64,000 nucleotides of DNA from Rivihabitans pingtungensis (GCF_003201855.1 NZ_QJKI01000018.1:1-64000), one strand, 5' to 3'. Shown: positions 8,772-22,389, numbered from the stretch's first letter. Made by a program: numbers and translations. Notes: a model not told the origin generated them from the sequence alone.

Positions 8772-8888
8772 CGAGCGTCACTGACAAACCCTGAACAGCA
8801 GCCCTGAGTAGATGCTCCACCGCAGACAGTACAACAAGTGCGGCAAGGTCACACCACAACGCCAGGAGGTTTTGTGAGCGGCGTTTAG
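8772..8888 (+). repeat. R1 dispersed repeat, copy A (decayed)
   Basis: About 117 bases sharing the core ACCGCAGACAGTACAA and the end CGCCAGGAGG-TTTTGTGAGCGGCG with five other copies in the window. The left part is the most diverged of all copies. Confidence 0.7.
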
Positions 8889-9199
8889 CCGGGTTTGATC
8901 TGTGTGATGATGAAATCCGGACAAGACAGCCCCTCAAAAAATGTTGGCAATCAGACATTTTTTGGCCGCTACCCCGGCGATTGACCGCTAAAGTTTGCGA
9001 CAGATGCCTGTCGGACACAGGCCAGGCAAGCACACGCCACAACAGGCATGTTACTTGCAGCATGACATCGTCCGTTTCACCAAGCCGGCATGGATGGCGC
9101 GTGCCGCAGATTGAATGCGACAAGATTACCCTCCCGTTTCACCATCGTGATGACCCGTCGTACGACAGGCAGCACGCAGGGAAACTTGGTCAGAAAACA

Positions 9200-10783
9200 A
9201 TGAAAATAAATTTACCTATCACACAGCACGAGAAGCCGTTCACGCAAGGCACCATCGTCACCAAAACCGACCTCAAGGGCGTGATCACCTACGCCAATGA
9301 TGCTTTTGTCGAGATGTCTGGCTTTGACCGCGACGAACTGATCGGCAGCAGCCAGAACATTGTCCGCCATCCGGACATGCCGCCCGGCGCCTTTGCCGAT
9401 ATGTGGCGCACCCTCAAGAACGGCGACACCTGGAAAGGCATCGTCAAAAACCGCTGCAAGAATGGTGACCACTACTGGGTGAACGCCTTTATCGTGCCGG
9501 TCAAGCACGATGGCCAGACCGTCGGCTATATGTCGGTGCGCTCGCCAGCCAGCCGCCAGGAAATCGCCCAAGCCGAGGCGTTTTACCAGAAACTGGGCAA
9601 GGATGGCGTGATTCCGGCCAAGCAACGGCGAGGCATCTCCGTGTTTGCTGTGCGCATGCTGTCGATGGGCGCACTGAATATCTTAATCGTATTGGCCGCC
9701 CTGCTCGACAGCCCATGGATCAAAGTCGGCTGCGTGATCATCGGGCTGATCATCATGGCAGCAATGAGCGCACGCGCCTGGCGAGCCCGTGGACGCCAGA
9801 AACATATCATCCAAACACTGGACCTGATCGCCGAAGGCAAGCTCACTTCGCATCTCAGCACCGACCGGCTGGACGAAGTCGGCCGCATTGAAGCCGGGCT
9901 GGCCACCATGCAGGTGCATATCAAGGTCATGATCGACGACTTGTCTGCCGCTGCCAGCCTGATGCACGCCAATAGCAAAGGCCTGCACCAGCTGATGACC
10001 CAGTTGATGGAGCGCTTTGCCCAGCAATCGCACGAAGTGGCCGGCGTCTCTGGCGCAGTAGAAGAAATGAGCGTCTCGGTCAGCCAGGTGGCCGAACACG
10101 CCAGCGGCGCCGCCAGTGCAGCCAGCCAGGCCACGGGGGTGGCGCAGACTGGCGCACAGCATATGGCGCAATCGCGCGAAGAAACCCAGGTGGCCGCGCA
10201 AAGCGTCAGCCACGCCCAGGCCACTATCCAGGATTTGTATGAATCTGTGGTGAAAATCAGCACAGTGACCGACACCATTCGCGAGATTGCCGATCAGACC
10301 AACCTCCTGGCGCTGAACGCCGCCATCGAGGCCGCCCGCGCTGGCGAATCCGGCCGTGGCTTTGCCGTGGTGGCCGACGAGGTGCGCCGGCTGGCCGAGC
10401 GTACCGGTCACAGCACGGCAGAAATCAATCAGATCGTGGCCAACATCCGGGTCGTGACGGATTCGGCAGTGGACAATATGCGCAAGGTCAGTGACAGTTC
10501 GGAACAAAGCGAGCGTCATCTGGCAGACACGGCTAATAGCCTGAACGATATTCTGCAAGCCAGCCAGTCGGTGGAGCAGATGATGCGCAGCATCGCCGAC
10601 ACCAATGTGCAGCAGTCTGCCACCGCCCATGAATTGGCCGAACGCACCGTGGGCATCAGCACCCGCATTGAATCATCCACTCAGGAAATCGGCCAGGCCG
10701 GGCGCCTGATTGCCGAACTGGCCGGCAAGGCGGAGGATTTGCAGGCGATGATCCGCCGCTTTGACACCGGGGATAAACGCTGA
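9200..10783 (+). CDS. PAS-domain methyl-accepting chemotaxis protein (Aer-like)
   Basis: A 527-residue receptor. An Aer-type PAS domain (about 10-120: [49 protein letters not shown]) suggests FAD-based redox or oxygen sensing. Two short hydrophobic stretches (about 155-195) form a membrane hairpin, then a HAMP-like region ([10 protein letters not shown]) and a signalling domain with the hallmark hairpin [20 protein letters not shown]. No periplasmic domain and no CheR-binding pentapeptide at the end. The start is the ATG at 9200 because the PAS domain begins at once; its ribosome-binding site is weak. It is a close paralogue of the gene at 13119. Role in energy taxis is inferred from the family. 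Confidence 0.9.
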   Translation: MKINLPITQHEKPFTQGTIVTKTDLKGVITYANDAFVEMSGFDRDELIGSSQNIVRHPDMPPGAFADMWRTLKNGDTWKGIVKNRCKNGDHYWVNAFIVPVKHDGQTVGYMSVRSPASRQEIAQAEAFYQKLGKDGVIPAKQRRGISVFAVRMLSMGALNILIVLAALLDSPWIKVGCVIIGLIIMAAMSARAWRARGRQKHIIQTLDLIAEGKLTSHLSTDRLDEVGRIEAGLATMQVHIKVMIDDLSAAASLMHANSKGLHQLMTQLMERFAQQSHEVAGVSGAVEEMSVSVSQVAEHASGAASAASQATGVAQTGAQHMAQSREETQVAAQSVSHAQATIQDLYESVVKISTVTDTIREIADQTNLLALNAAIEAARAGESGRGFAVVADEVRRLAERTGHSTAEINQIVANIRVVTDSAVDNMRKVSDSSEQSERHLADTANSLNDILQASQSVEQMMRSIADTNVQQSATAHELAERTVGISTRIESSTQEIGQAGRLIAELAGKAEDLQAMIRRFDTGDKR

Positions 10784-10804
10784 GCCTGTCACGCACGATC
10801 GATC

Positions 10805-11137
10805 TCACGCTTCTACGCCGTCAGCCGCCAGGTTGACGGCGTTTTGCTTGGTGGGTCGCTCCAATTGGCGTGGCGTCCAGGCGCTGAATGGTGGATGCAG
10901 CAATTCATGGGCATCCAGTGCCAATGCGCGCGCCAGTTTGTCCAGATTGTCCAGCGAGATATTGACCCGCGCACGCTCGACCTGACTGATGAAAGTCCGG
11001 TCAAGTTGTGCGGCAAACCCCAACTGCTCTTGCGACAAGCCGCGCGCCAGCCGGCTGACGCGCAGGTTGTAAGCCAGCACATCGCGCAAGGAGGACAAGG
11101 GACGTGGAATCAGAGAGCGTTTCAAGTAGGCAGACAT
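10805..11137 (-). CDS. Xre-family HTH transcriptional regulator
   Basis: A 110-residue protein with one Cro/C1-type helix-turn-helix (about 20-75: LAYNLRVSRLARGLSQEQLG, then DRTFISQVERARVNISLDNL and KLARAL). The ATG at 11137 gives a compact domain; an upstream in-frame extension runs into the operator-like repeats and is unlikely to be coding. It sits between and antisense to two chemoreceptor genes. The inverted repeat at 11178-11223 just upstream is a natural candidate for autoregulation. Its 3' end is also the terminator hairpin of the convergent receptor gene. Confidence 0.85.
   Translation of the reverse strand: MSAYLKRSLIPRPLSSLRDVLAYNLRVSRLARGLSQEQLGFAAQLDRTFISQVERARVNISLDNLDKLARALALDAHELLHPPFSAWTPRQLERPTKQNAVNLAADGVEA
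10816..10848 (+). terminator. hairpin terminator after the first receptor gene
   Basis: CGCCGTCA (10816-10823) pairs with TGACGGCG (10834-10841) around a 10-base loop, followed by TTTTGCTT. It overlaps the last codons of the convergent Xre gene. Confidence 0.6.
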
Positions 11138-11177
11138 GCCAACATCGTCAACATGAAACAGGCCATCTTCTACGGCT

Positions 11178-11223
11178 TTTACATCACATTTTGTGATTTT
11201 CCGTCCAGTAGACGTGATGTAAA
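11178..11223. promoter_or_regulatory. nested inverted repeats upstream of the Xre regulator gene
   Basis: TTTACATCAC (11178-11187) and GTGATGTAAA (11214-11223) are perfect 10-base arms 26 bases apart. Inside lies a second palindrome ATCACATTTTGTGAT (11183-11197). The arms match the half-site of the palindrome at 8375-8392. The location between the divergent Xre gene and the PAS-PAS receptor gene suggests an operator for either or both. Confidence 0.6.
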
Positions 11224-11376
11224 CCCCGTATAAGCCCACATTCGCATGTGTTAAAATCTGCAAACAAGGCATATAGATATCGCCTTTCTGGCGCCATTCC
11301 TGTCATACACGCAAGAGCGTATCCAGCCTTTCTTCTTTCCTTCCTGCCGCGGATCGACCGCTTGAGAGAGCCCGTG

Positions 11377-12696
11377 ATGTTCAATACCCGTCTGAAGCAA
11401 GCCCACGTAGCCCTGCAACAACAATTGACTGAATACCAGGCGGAACGCACGGCGTTGGCCCGTTCGATGGCCATGGTGCGCTTTGATCGCGATGGCAAGG
11501 TGATTGAGGCCAATCCGCAGTTTTTGTCCACGCTGGGCTACGCTCAGGCCAGCGAGGTGCTGGGCAAGCCACATAGCCAGTTCTGCCTGCGCGAAGAGAC
11601 GGCCAGCCCGGCGTACCAGCAATTCTGGGATCGTCTGCGCCGGGGCGAGCCGTTTTGCGGCCGGGTGCGGCGTCAGGCAGCGGATGGGCATGTGGTATGG
11701 CTGGAAGCCACCTATGCGCCAGTGCTGGATGCGCAAGGCGCAGTGGAGTCTTATCTCAAACTGGCCGCCGACATTACCCCTCAAGTCGAAGCCGAAACCA
11801 GCCAACGCGCACGACTGAACGCCATTAATCGCGCCATGGCCGTCATTGAATTTACCCCGGATGGCACCGTGGTGGACGCCAACGACAATTTTCTGGCCAC
11901 CTTGGGTTATCGCCTGGAGGATATCAAGGGCCGCCATCACCGCATGTTCTGCGACAGCCAGTTTGCCCAGTCGGCAGAATATCAACACCACTGGCAACAA
12001 CTGGCACGTGGGGAATTTTTCACTGGCCAGATCAAACGCATTGCCAAAGATGGCTCGGTACGCTGGCTGGAAGCCAGCTATAACCCGGTGTTTGGCACTG
12101 ATGGCAAAACCGTCACTTCGGTGATCAAATTTGCCTCGGACATCACCGCCCGCGTGCAAGCACAACGCAAGGAAAGCGAAAGCGCGCGCTTTGCCTATGG
12201 CGTGGCACAGGAAACCGCCGAGCTGTCGCACACCGGCTCGGACACCGTGCGCCGCAATGTCGGCGCCATTGAAGACATGGCCGGCAGCATCGAAGAAGCC
12301 GGGCGCAATGTACAGGCACTGGGCGAGCGCTCGGAGCAGATCACCTCGATTGTGCAGACCATCAAAGACATTGCCGACCAGACCAATCTGCTGGCCCTGA
12401 ACGCCGCCATTGAAGCCGCCCGCGCTGGCGAAACCGGCCGGGGCTTTGCCGTGGTGGCCGACGAAGTGCGCAAGCTGGCCGAGCGCACCGCCGCCTCTAC
12501 CGCCGAAATCAGCAAAATGGTGTCCGACATCCAGCAGCAGACCACTCAGGCCGTGGACAATATGAGCGCCATCCAGCAGCAGGCCAACCACAGCGTGACG
12601 CTGACCCGCGAATCTGGCGAAACTCTGGCGCAGATTCTGGAAGGCGCCCGCTCGGTGGTGAAAGCCATCAATCAGTACGCAGAACGCCAGCCCTGA
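11377..12696 (+). CDS. soluble PAS-PAS methyl-accepting protein (BdlA-like)
   Basis: A 439-residue cytoplasmic receptor with no membrane segment. Two PAS domains in tandem (about 25-145 and 150-270, each with the pattern DGKVIEAN or [15 protein letters not shown] or FLATLGY, and a late W-LEA-Y-PV) are followed by a signalling domain with [20 protein letters not shown] and [18 protein letters not shown]. This order is that of Pseudomonas BdlA, which controls biofilm dispersal; the functional match is only by architecture. The start at 11377 ([13 protein letters not shown]) removes a 43-residue upstream extension that reads like non-coding sequence. It sits between two Aer-like receptors. Confidence 0.88.
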   Translation: MFNTRLKQAHVALQQQLTEYQAERTALARSMAMVRFDRDGKVIEANPQFLSTLGYAQASEVLGKPHSQFCLREETASPAYQQFWDRLRRGEPFCGRVRRQAADGHVVWLEATYAPVLDAQGAVESYLKLAADITPQVEAETSQRARLNAINRAMAVIEFTPDGTVVDANDNFLATLGYRLEDIKGRHHRMFCDSQFAQSAEYQHHWQQLARGEFFTGQIKRIAKDGSVRWLEASYNPVFGTDGKTVTSVIKFASDITARVQAQRKESESARFAYGVAQETAELSHTGSDTVRRNVGAIEDMAGSIEEAGRNVQALGERSEQITSIVQTIKDIADQTNLLALNAAIEAARAGETGRGFAVVADEVRKLAERTAASTAEISKMVSDIQQQTTQAVDNMSAIQQQANHSVTLTRESGETLAQILEGARSVVKAINQYAERQP

Positions 12697-12724
12697 CCCT
12701 TCTCTTCACGATGCTGCAACGCAC

Positions 12725-12780
12725 CATCAGCAGGCTTGCGCCCCATGCCGGCGCATCCTGCTGATGCACAATCTCTTTTT
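12725..12780 (+). terminator. terminator-like hairpin after the PAS-PAS receptor gene
   Basis: CATCAGCAGG (12725-12734) pairs perfectly with CCTGCTGATG (12757-12766); a T-run (12776-12780) follows after about 10 bases. The distance of the T-run makes it less than ideal. Confidence 0.45.
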
Positions 12781-13118
12781 CATTCAATATATTACGCTAT
12801 ACAACGCCGGCTGAAAGCCTGTCCAGACAGGCCAGCGGAGCATGGCGACGCCATTTTGCCGGGCAGGCAAGAAAATTGCTGAAATACCAGCAAGCCGTTT
12901 GCTGGTGTGGCGCTATGCCCACCATGCCACCCGGCCGACACCGTGCGCATCCCTGTCATCCCCCCGGAAACTGGCCGCGCCCGGCACGGTCCTGGCCTTG
13001 AGTGCCAAGGCACGCCAACACGCCGTTGGCCTGTCGTTTAGCATACAAAGTGTCAGGTTTGGTTCATCCCCGCCCCGCCATCAGCCACTGACTGATGATT
13101 CCGTGAGAGAGACCAGAC
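12781..13118. other. intergenic region before the third receptor gene
   Basis: I see no convincing gene. An ACCAGCAA/TTGCTGGT hairpin lies near 12885-12908. A GAGAGA ribosome-binding site just before 13119 serves the next gene. No clear sigma-28 promoter. Confidence 0.4.
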
Positions 13119-14735
13119 ATGAAACTCAATCTGCCCGTCACCCAGCATGAAAAGCCGTTTACCCACGGCGCCATCGTCACCAAGACCAACCTCAAGGGGG
13201 TGATCACTTACGCCAATGACGCCTTTATCGAGATATCCGGCTTTGAGCGCGACGAACTGATTGGCGCCAGCCAGAATATCTTGCGCCACCCGGACGTGCC
13301 GCCCTGTATTTTCGAAGACATGTGGCACACGCTCAAATGCGGCGATACCTGGAAAGGCGTGGTGAAAAACCGCTGTAAAAATGGCGACCACTACTGGGTG
13401 TCGGCTTTTATCGTGCCGGTCAAACAGGATGGCCAGACCACCGGCTATATGTCGGTGCGCACCCCCGCCGGCCGCGCCGACATCCGCACGGCCGAGGCGC
13501 TGTACGCCAGGCTGGGCCGCGACGGCAAGTTGCCGCGCCAGCGTCGCCTGCCGACGCTGACCGACGCCAAGGTGAACCTGGCCGCCATCGCGGTGTTCAA
13601 CCTGCTGTTGCTGACGCTGGCGGTTCAGCATGGCCAGTGGAGCGACTGGCTGGCGCTGGCGCTGGGCCTGAGCGTGTCGCTGGGCTTGCTGGCGCGCGGC
13701 TGGTCCTCCAGCCAACGCATGGGGCGGATTGCCCGCATGCTGGACCATATTGCCGAAGGGCGGCTGAACAACAGCATCGCCATCGACCGCCGCGATGAAA
13801 TCGGCCAGATCGAAGCCGGGTTGGCCACCATGCAGGTGCATATCAAGGTGATGATTGATGATTTAACCCAGGCTGCCACGCTGATGCATTCGCACAGCCA
13901 CGGGCTGAACCAGCTGATGCGCCAGTTGCTGGAGCGCTTTGCCCAGCAATCGCACGAGGTCAACGGGGTTTCCAGCGCGGTGGAGCAGATGAGTATTTCC
14001 GTGTCACAAGTGGCCGAACACGCCGGCAGCGCCGCCAGCGCAGCCGGCCAGGCGCGCGCCGTGGCTGGCGCTGGCGCCAACCAGATGGCGCAATCCTGCG
14101 AGGAAACCCGCGCGGCGGCACGCACGGTGGAAGAAGCCCAGGCCACCATCCAGGAGCTGTATCAAGCCGTCACCCATATTGGCGTGGTGACCGACACCAT
14201 TCGTGAGATTGCCGACCAGACCAATCTACTGGCGCTGAATGCGGCAATTGAGGCGGCTCGCGCTGGCGAACAAGGACGGGGATTTGCCGTGGTGGCCGAC
14301 GAAGTGCGCAAGCTGGCCGAGCGCACCGGCCACAGCACCAGCGAAATCAACCAATTGGTGGCCAGGGTGCGGGCAGTGACGGATTCTGCCGTGGCCAGCA
14401 TGAGTCAGGTGGGCGAGCGCACCACTCAGGGCGAACAACACCTGAGCGACACCGCGCACAGCCTGGACGAAATCCTGCACGCCAGCGCCGAGGTGGACCA
14501 CATGATGCGCAGCATTGCCAGCACCAACACCCAGCAATCCGCTGCCGCGCGCGAGCTGGCCGAGCGCATGCAAACCATCAGTGGCCGCATTGAGGCCTCT
14601 ACCCGCGAAATCGCCAGCGCTGGCGACCTGATTCATGATCTCTCGGTCAAAGCCGACGAAATGGGCAATCTGGTGCGCCACTTTGCCACCGACGCCCACG
14701 CCGCCAATCAGGCGCAACTGCAAGCGGCGGCATAA
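13119..14735 (+). CDS. PAS-domain methyl-accepting chemotaxis protein, paralogue of the 9200 gene
   Basis: A 538-residue Aer-like receptor almost collinear with the one at 9200: the same N-terminus ([20 protein letters not shown]), PAS core, [20 protein letters not shown], a membrane hairpin (about 150-190) and the signalling hairpin [20 protein letters not shown]. The region with greatest divergence is the linker after the PAS domain and the membrane segments, which suggests a different tuning of the same signal. The ATG at 13119 has a GAGAGA Shine-Dalgarno. Methylation pentapeptide absent. Duplication in place is inferred from the similarity. Confidence 0.9.
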   Translation: MKLNLPVTQHEKPFTHGAIVTKTNLKGVITYANDAFIEISGFERDELIGASQNILRHPDVPPCIFEDMWHTLKCGDTWKGVVKNRCKNGDHYWVSAFIVPVKQDGQTTGYMSVRTPAGRADIRTAEALYARLGRDGKLPRQRRLPTLTDAKVNLAAIAVFNLLLLTLAVQHGQWSDWLALALGLSVSLGLLARGWSSSQRMGRIARMLDHIAEGRLNNSIAIDRRDEIGQIEAGLATMQVHIKVMIDDLTQAATLMHSHSHGLNQLMRQLLERFAQQSHEVNGVSSAVEQMSISVSQVAEHAGSAASAAGQARAVAGAGANQMAQSCEETRAAARTVEEAQATIQELYQAVTHIGVVTDTIREIADQTNLLALNAAIEAARAGEQGRGFAVVADEVRKLAERTGHSTSEINQLVARVRAVTDSAVASMSQVGERTTQGEQHLSDTAHSLDEILHASAEVDHMMRSIASTNTQQSAAARELAERMQTISGRIEASTREIASAGDLIHDLSVKADEMGNLVRHFATDAHAANQAQLQAAA

Positions 14736-14843
14736 GCGCCGCTCACAAAACCCTCCTGGCGTCGTTGCACGACCTTGTCGTACTGCTTGTACTGTCTACG
14801 GTCGTGCTAGCCAGGAGCGCTCGCTGGGTTTTGCGAGCGGCGC
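14736..14843 (-). repeat. R1 dispersed repeat, copy B
   Basis: 108 bases that fill the space between the stops of two convergent genes. It starts GCGCCGCTCACAAAACCCTC and ends GGGTTTTGCGAGCGGCGC, so its ends are inverted repeats and it can fold into a long hairpin. It may act as a two-way terminator. It is in the opposite orientation to copies A, C and D. Confidence 0.85.
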
Positions 14844-14882
14844 TAAGTGCGGCGCAGAGTGTAATGGCGGCAGGCCGGCCGC

Positions 14883-15431
14883 TCAGCGCGGTTCGGCCGC
14901 CGCCATCAGGGCCAGTTCGGGAAACAGCACGTCAGTAAAGCCCAGCTGGCTCATGTCTTTCATGCGCATCGGGTAGAGCATGCCCCATAGATGATCGCAT
15001 TCATGCTGCACCACCCGGGCATGAAATCCCGATACCGTGCGGTCAATCGGCTGGCCATGGGCATCAAATCCCTGATAACGCAACTCGCGGTAGCGAGGCA
15101 CCACCCCACGCAGGCCGGGAATGGACAAACAGCCCTCCCAGTCTTCTTCCATGGCCGCCCCCAGTGGCGTCAGAATGGGGTTGATCAACACCGTGGCCGG
15201 CACCGGCTCGGCATCGGGATAGCGTGGATTGGGCGCGCCGCTGCCAAATACCACCACCTGCCACGGCTCACCTATCTGCGGCGCAGCCAAGCCAGCGCCA
15301 TGATGCTCGGCCATGGTGTCGTGCAGATCCGCCAACAGCGTGGCCAGCCAGGGCGCGGTGAAATCCTCCACCGGGCGCGCCTGTTGCAAGAGGCGCACAT
15401 CGCCCATTTTCAGAATGCTTCGAACCGACAT
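14883..15431 (-). CDS. def: peptide deformylase
   Basis: Removes the formyl group from N-terminal methionine of new proteins. The 182-residue protein has all three metal-site motifs: GAGLAAPQIG (45-54), EGCLSIPG with metal ligand C101, and QHECDHLWG with H143 and H147. The start MSVRSILKMGD at 15431 matches the family; 9 extra upstream in-frame residues do not. It is not next to fmt, so it is probably a second deformylase (def2-like) of the genome; that is inference. It is followed on the same strand side by repeat copy B. Confidence 0.94.
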   Translation of the reverse strand: MSVRSILKMGDVRLLQQARPVEDFTAPWLATLLADLHDTMAEHHGAGLAAPQIGEPWQVVVFGSGAPNPRYPDAEPVPATVLINPILTPLGAAMEEDWEGCLSIPGLRGVVPRYRELRYQGFDAHGQPIDRTVSGFHARVVQHECDHLWGMLYPMRMKDMSQLGFTDVLFPELALMAAAEPR

Positions 15432-15474
15432 ATTGGTCTCCTTACCGGCTGGGCCCACCGCCCAGGTCCGGCAC

Positions 15475-16230
15475 TCAATGCCCCAGATGCGCCCCCAGGG
15501 CCAGGCTGGCTTCCAGCACGCGCGCTACTTTGTCCATGGCCTCGCCCATCACCGCACCGGCAGCGGTGAAATCCACCTTGCCGATGCTGTCGCCACAACC
15601 GGCAGCATAATTGGCCACCACCGCCAGACAGGCGTATTCCATGTCCAGCTCGCGCGCCAAGGCCGCCTCTGGCATGCCGGTCATGCCCACCATGTCAGCG
15701 CCGTCGCGGCGCAGGCGGGCGATTTCGGCTGCGGTTTCCAGCCGGGGGCCTTGCGTACAGGCATAGGTGCCGCCGTCCAGCGCCTCCACACCGGCATGCT
15801 GCGCGCCATCCAGCAGGCACTGGCGCAATGTGGCAGAGTACGGCTGAGTGAAGTCTACGTGCACCACCGGCGACTCCGGCCCTTCAAAAAAGGTGTGCTT
15901 GCGTCCCCAAGTATAGTCAAGCAACTGATCCGGAATGGCCAAAGCGCCCGGTGCCAGCCCCAGATGAATGCCCCCCACCGAGCCGATGGCCAGCACATGG
16001 CGCACTTGCTGTGATTTCAGCGCCCACAAATTGGCGCGGTAGTTGATTTCATGCGGGGCGTGCATGTGACCATGGCCGTGGCGCGCCAGAAACACCACCG
16101 TGCGGCCAGCCAGCAGGCCAAAGGTCAAGGCACAGGATGGCTCGCCATACGGCGTGCGCACTACCTGGCGGTGGGTGATGGCCAGGCCGGGCAGTTGCGA
16201 CAAACTGCTGCCGCCAATGATTGCAATCAT
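15475..16230 (-). CDS. S-methyl-5'-thioinosine phosphorylase
   Basis: Purine nucleoside phosphorylase family (MTAP-like), about 251 residues. GGSSLSQLPGL at the N-terminus, FLARHGHGHMHAPHEINYRA, TQGPRLET and VGMTGMPEAALARELD match the Pseudomonas PA3004 type, which I recall as specific for methylthioinosine in a polyamine/methylthioadenosine salvage branch that first deaminates the base. Substrate specificity is taken from that resemblance. The start at 16230 (MIAIIGGSS) is the family start. It lies between def and the DUF1275 gene on the same strand, 43 and 19 bases away, so a small operon is likely, and hpt (purine salvage) is close by. Confidence 0.85.
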   Translation of the reverse strand: MIAIIGGSSLSQLPGLAITHRQVVRTPYGEPSCALTFGLLAGRTVVFLARHGHGHMHAPHEINYRANLWALKSQQVRHVLAIGSVGGIHLGLAPGALAIPDQLLDYTWGRKHTFFEGPESPVVHVDFTQPYSATLRQCLLDGAQHAGVEALDGGTYACTQGPRLETAAEIARLRRDGADMVGMTGMPEAALARELDMEYACLAVVANYAAGCGDSIGKVDFTAAGAVMGEAMDKVARVLEASLALGAHLGH

Positions 16231-16249
16231 GAATGCTCCAGGAAAAAGC

Positions 16250-17005
16250 TCAGTTGACGCGGTGCATGCGCTGCCAGCGATGCCAGGCACGCCAGTCGTC
16301 CCACAATGGTGCCAGCGCCATGGCGATCAGCAGCAGCGCCAGCGGCACACTGGCCACCACGCCCACCCACTGAAATGTCCATGCCCCGCACAGCCCACCG
16401 ATAAAAAACAGACCAACAATCGCCGCCTGCACAGCCAGCTTGCGCCGCGCCCGCCGACGCGTCAGGCGGTCCTGCGCCGGCCCCAGCCAGCGCCCCAGGC
16501 CAATGCCGATGTCAGTGAGCAGACCAGTAACATGCGTGGTGCGGATTTCCGCATGCGAGAGCTTGGTGATCATGGCGTTTTGCCAGCCCATCATCAGGCA
16601 CAGCGACCAGGCCGTCATGTGCAAGGTCAGCGATACGCCTGGCGCCACCCGACCGGCCAACAGGCCAAACAACAGCATCAGCACCGCCTGGATCAGCAAG
16701 GCCAGCGCATATTCATGGCGCACCCGCCGCCGCGCCCATTGCACGCACAGCGCACAGCAGGCGCTGCCCAGCACAAAACAGGCAATCGAAATCAGCGTGG
16801 AGGAGGCCAGGTTTAACTGGCCCAGCGCCAGCGCATCGGCCAGGCTGGACACCATGCCGGTCATGTGGGAAGTATATTGATGCACCACCAGAAAACCGCT
16901 GGCGTTGGCAGCGCCGGCAATCCAGGCCAGCATGCCGCCCAGTTGCAGATTGGCGGCTGGCGTGCGGTGGTGACGGAGTAAATGGCGGGCTAGGCGGGCT
17001 GGCAT
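16250..17005 (-). CDS. DUF1275 (YoaK-like) membrane protein
   Basis: A 251-residue integral membrane protein with about six hydrophobic segments. The N-terminal GGMLAWIAGAANASGFLVVH and YTSHMTGMVSSLADAL and the later GWQNAMITKLSHAEIRTTHV segment are signatures of DUF1275, a family of putative transporters with no firm substrate. The start MPARLARHLL at 17005 is chosen over a 36-residue upstream extension with no similarity. It precedes the thioinosine phosphorylase gene by 19 bases. Confidence 0.88.
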   Translation of the reverse strand: MPARLARHLLRHHRTPAANLQLGGMLAWIAGAANASGFLVVHQYTSHMTGMVSSLADALALGQLNLASSTLISIACFVLGSACCALCVQWARRRVRHEYALALLIQAVLMLLFGLLAGRVAPGVSLTLHMTAWSLCLMMGWQNAMITKLSHAEIRTTHVTGLLTDIGIGLGRWLGPAQDRLTRRRARRKLAVQAAIVGLFFIGGLCGAWTFQWVGVVASVPLALLLIAMALAPLWDDWRAWHRWQRMHRVN

Positions 17006-17200
17006 AAGACGGGTATTGTCACCGACCGGACGGGCCCGCAGCAAGCCCGGAAAATGCCCTGCGCATGGTGTGACATCGGTCAGGGCGGGGTGGCATGGCC
17101 GCTCAGCGGGCACCAGGGGTAATCAGGCCGCGGAAACAGCCCCATCACCCGTTGTCAGCCAAGCCGCCAGCCGGCAGCACCACAAGGCTGGTAGCCAGCA

Positions 17201-17743
17201 TTATTTCAGCGCGTAAATCGCCGGCAGATTGCGCCAGGCGCCGCGCACGTCCATGCCGTAGCCAAACACATAGCGATCCGGCACATCGATGCCGACAAAA
17301 TCAGCAGCAATCGGCTTGGCCTTGCTGATCAGCTTGTTGGCGAACACGGCGCTATGGAAAGACTTGGCGCCCATGGCCAGCACCTTGTCGCGAATGGCGG
17401 CCATGGTTTCGCCTTCGTCCAGAATATCGTCCAGCACCAGCACCACGCGGTCGCGCACGTCTTCTTTGGGGGCCTGACGCCACACCAGCTCGCCGCCACG
17501 GGTTTTGTCGCCGTAGCGCGACACATGCACATAGTCAAAATCCAGCGGAAACGCCAGGCGCGGCAGCAACTGGCCGGTGAACACCACCGCACCGCCCATC
17601 ACCGACAGCACCAGCGGGTAGCTGTTGCCCAGCAGGGCGGTGATGTCTTCGGCCATTTTTTCCACGGCGGCGCTCACCTGATCGGCAGTAAACAATACAT
17701 CGGCACTATTGAGCAGGCCGCGTGCTTCAGCAACATTGGGCAT
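17201..17743 (-). CDS. hpt: hypoxanthine-guanine phosphoribosyltransferase
   Basis: Purine salvage enzyme that joins hypoxanthine or guanine to PRPP. The 180-residue protein has the PRPP-binding loop VVLVLDDILDEGETM in the middle, SYPLVLSVMGGAVVFTG upstream of it and the late DFVGIDVPDRYVFGYGMD segment that contacts the base. It follows galU on the same strand, but a terminator hairpin lies between them. Confidence 0.93.
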   Translation of the reverse strand: MPNVAEARGLLNSADVLFTADQVSAAVEKMAEDITALLGNSYPLVLSVMGGAVVFTGQLLPRLAFPLDFDYVHVSRYGDKTRGGELVWRQAPKEDVRDRVVLVLDDILDEGETMAAIRDKVLAMGAKSFHSAVFANKLISKAKPIAADFVGIDVPDRYVFGYGMDVRGAWRNLPAIYALK

Positions 17744-17760
17744 GAGTATTCTCTCTTGAA

Positions 17761-17802
17761 GAAAAACACACGCCGCGCTCCGGGGTGGCCGAAGGCGCGG
17801 CG
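17761..17802 (-). terminator. terminator after galU
   Basis: Read leftward, CGCCGCGC (17795-17802) pairs with GCGCGGCG (17771-17778) and is followed by TGTGTTTTTC. Confidence 0.65.
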
Positions 17803-17823
17803 CGGATGTAAAACCGGGGATAA

Positions 17824-18693
17824 TCAGCGTGCCGGATGCGCGCGCAGCCAGTGGGCAAAGGCCGTGCCCACCTCGTGGTGTTTCAGCGCGTAATCCACAC
17901 TGGCTTTCAGATAGCCCAGTTTAGAACCGCAATCATAGCGCGTTCCAGGCAGCGGCAGGGCATGCACCGGGTGCTCTTTCAGCAACGCGGCAATGCCGTC
18001 GGTCAGTTGGATTTCGCCGCCAGCGCCAGGGCGCACTTCCAGCAGTTTGTCAAAAATCGAACCGGGCAAAATATAGCGCCCCACCACCGCCAGGGTGGAT
18101 GGCGCGGCTTCGGGTTTGGGTTTTTCCACCATGCTCACCACCCGCTGACAACCGGCTTCTTCACGCACTTCGACAATGCCGTAATTGCCGGTTTCTTCGC
18201 GGGCGACGGTTTCCACCCCCAGCACCGAGGCACCGGTGGACTGGTGATGGGCGACCATGTGTTGCAGTGCGCCGGGCTGGCTGTCGATCAAATCATCGGC
18301 CAGCAGCACGGCAAACGGCTCGTTGCCAATCGCCGGGCGCGCGCACAGCACGGCGTGGCCCAGGCCCAGCGCTTCTGGCTGGCGGATGTAGATGCACGAG
18401 GCCCACTTGGGCAAGATACCCTGCACGGCTTCCAGCAGTTTTTCCTTGTTGCGGATTTCCAGCTCGGTTTCCAGCTCGTAGGCCTTGTCGAAATGGTCTT
18501 CGATGGCGCGTTTGTTGCGCCCGGTGATGAAGATCAAATCGGTCATCCCAGCTTCCAGCGCCTCTTCCACCGCATACTGAATCAGCGGCTTGTCCACGAT
18601 GGGCAGCATTTCCTTCGGGCTGGCCTTGGTGGCGGGCAGAAAGCGGGTGCCCATGCCGGCAACCGGAAACACGGCTTTACGAATGGCTTGCAT
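17824..18693 (-). CDS. galU: UTP--glucose-1-phosphate uridylyltransferase
   Basis: Makes UDP-glucose for surface polysaccharides and other glucosides. The 289-residue protein has the nucleotide-binding [20 protein letters not shown] at its start, [26 protein letters not shown], and the C-terminal [11 protein letters not shown]. Length and order are typical. It starts 24 bases after the end of ligA. Confidence 0.96.
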   Translation of the reverse strand: MQAIRKAVFPVAGMGTRFLPATKASPKEMLPIVDKPLIQYAVEEALEAGMTDLIFITGRNKRAIEDHFDKAYELETELEIRNKEKLLEAVQGILPKWASCIYIRQPEALGLGHAVLCARPAIGNEPFAVLLADDLIDSQPGALQHMVAHHQSTGASVLGVETVAREETGNYGIVEVREEAGCQRVVSMVEKPKPEAAPSTLAVVGRYILPGSIFDKLLEVRPGAGGEIQLTDGIAALLKEHPVHALPLPGTRYDCGSKLGYLKASVDYALKHHEVGTAFAHWLRAHPAR

Positions 18694-18717
18694 GAGAAAC
18701 AGTCTCCAGAAGCGGGG

Positions 18718-22319
<3,602 letters not shown>

Positions 22320-22361
22320 TCGCCGCTACCGACCCTAATGGGTTGTGTTGTTGTCGCCGCC

Positions 22362-22389
22362 ATTATAACCAATGCATCCGTCGTGCGAA
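22362..22389 (-). promoter_or_regulatory. sigma-70 promoter of zipA-ligA
   Basis: On the minus strand, TATAAT (22362-22367) is a perfect -10 with TTCGCA (22384-22389) as a fair -35 at 16-base spacing, about 40 bases ahead of the zipA start. Confidence 0.5.

Larger units (their letters stand above)
8118..9199. other. 1.1 kb gene-poor region with regulatory palindromes
   Basis: More AT-rich than its neighbours. It holds a perfect inverted repeat (8375-8392), a perfect FNR box (8471-8484), an ATTTGCCA/TGGCAAAT hairpin (8640-8662) and a decayed copy of the R1 repeat (8772-8888). Open frames here are short and show no similarity I recognise. The upstream control region of the receptor gene at 9200 should be here. 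An FNR-activated small RNA starting near 8519 is possible. Confidence 0.5.

Noticed and set aside
8989..9017. Sigma-28 flagellar promoter before the receptor gene at 9200
   Set aside because: TAAAGTTT (8989-8996) is a perfect -35, but no GCCGATAA-like -10 occurs at the right distance (only partial matches with wrong spacing).
9068..9199. Longer start of the receptor gene, in frame from 8981
   Set aside because: Residues before [12 protein letters not shown] have no PAS similarity, whereas the paralogue at 13119 begins exactly at the equivalent methionine.
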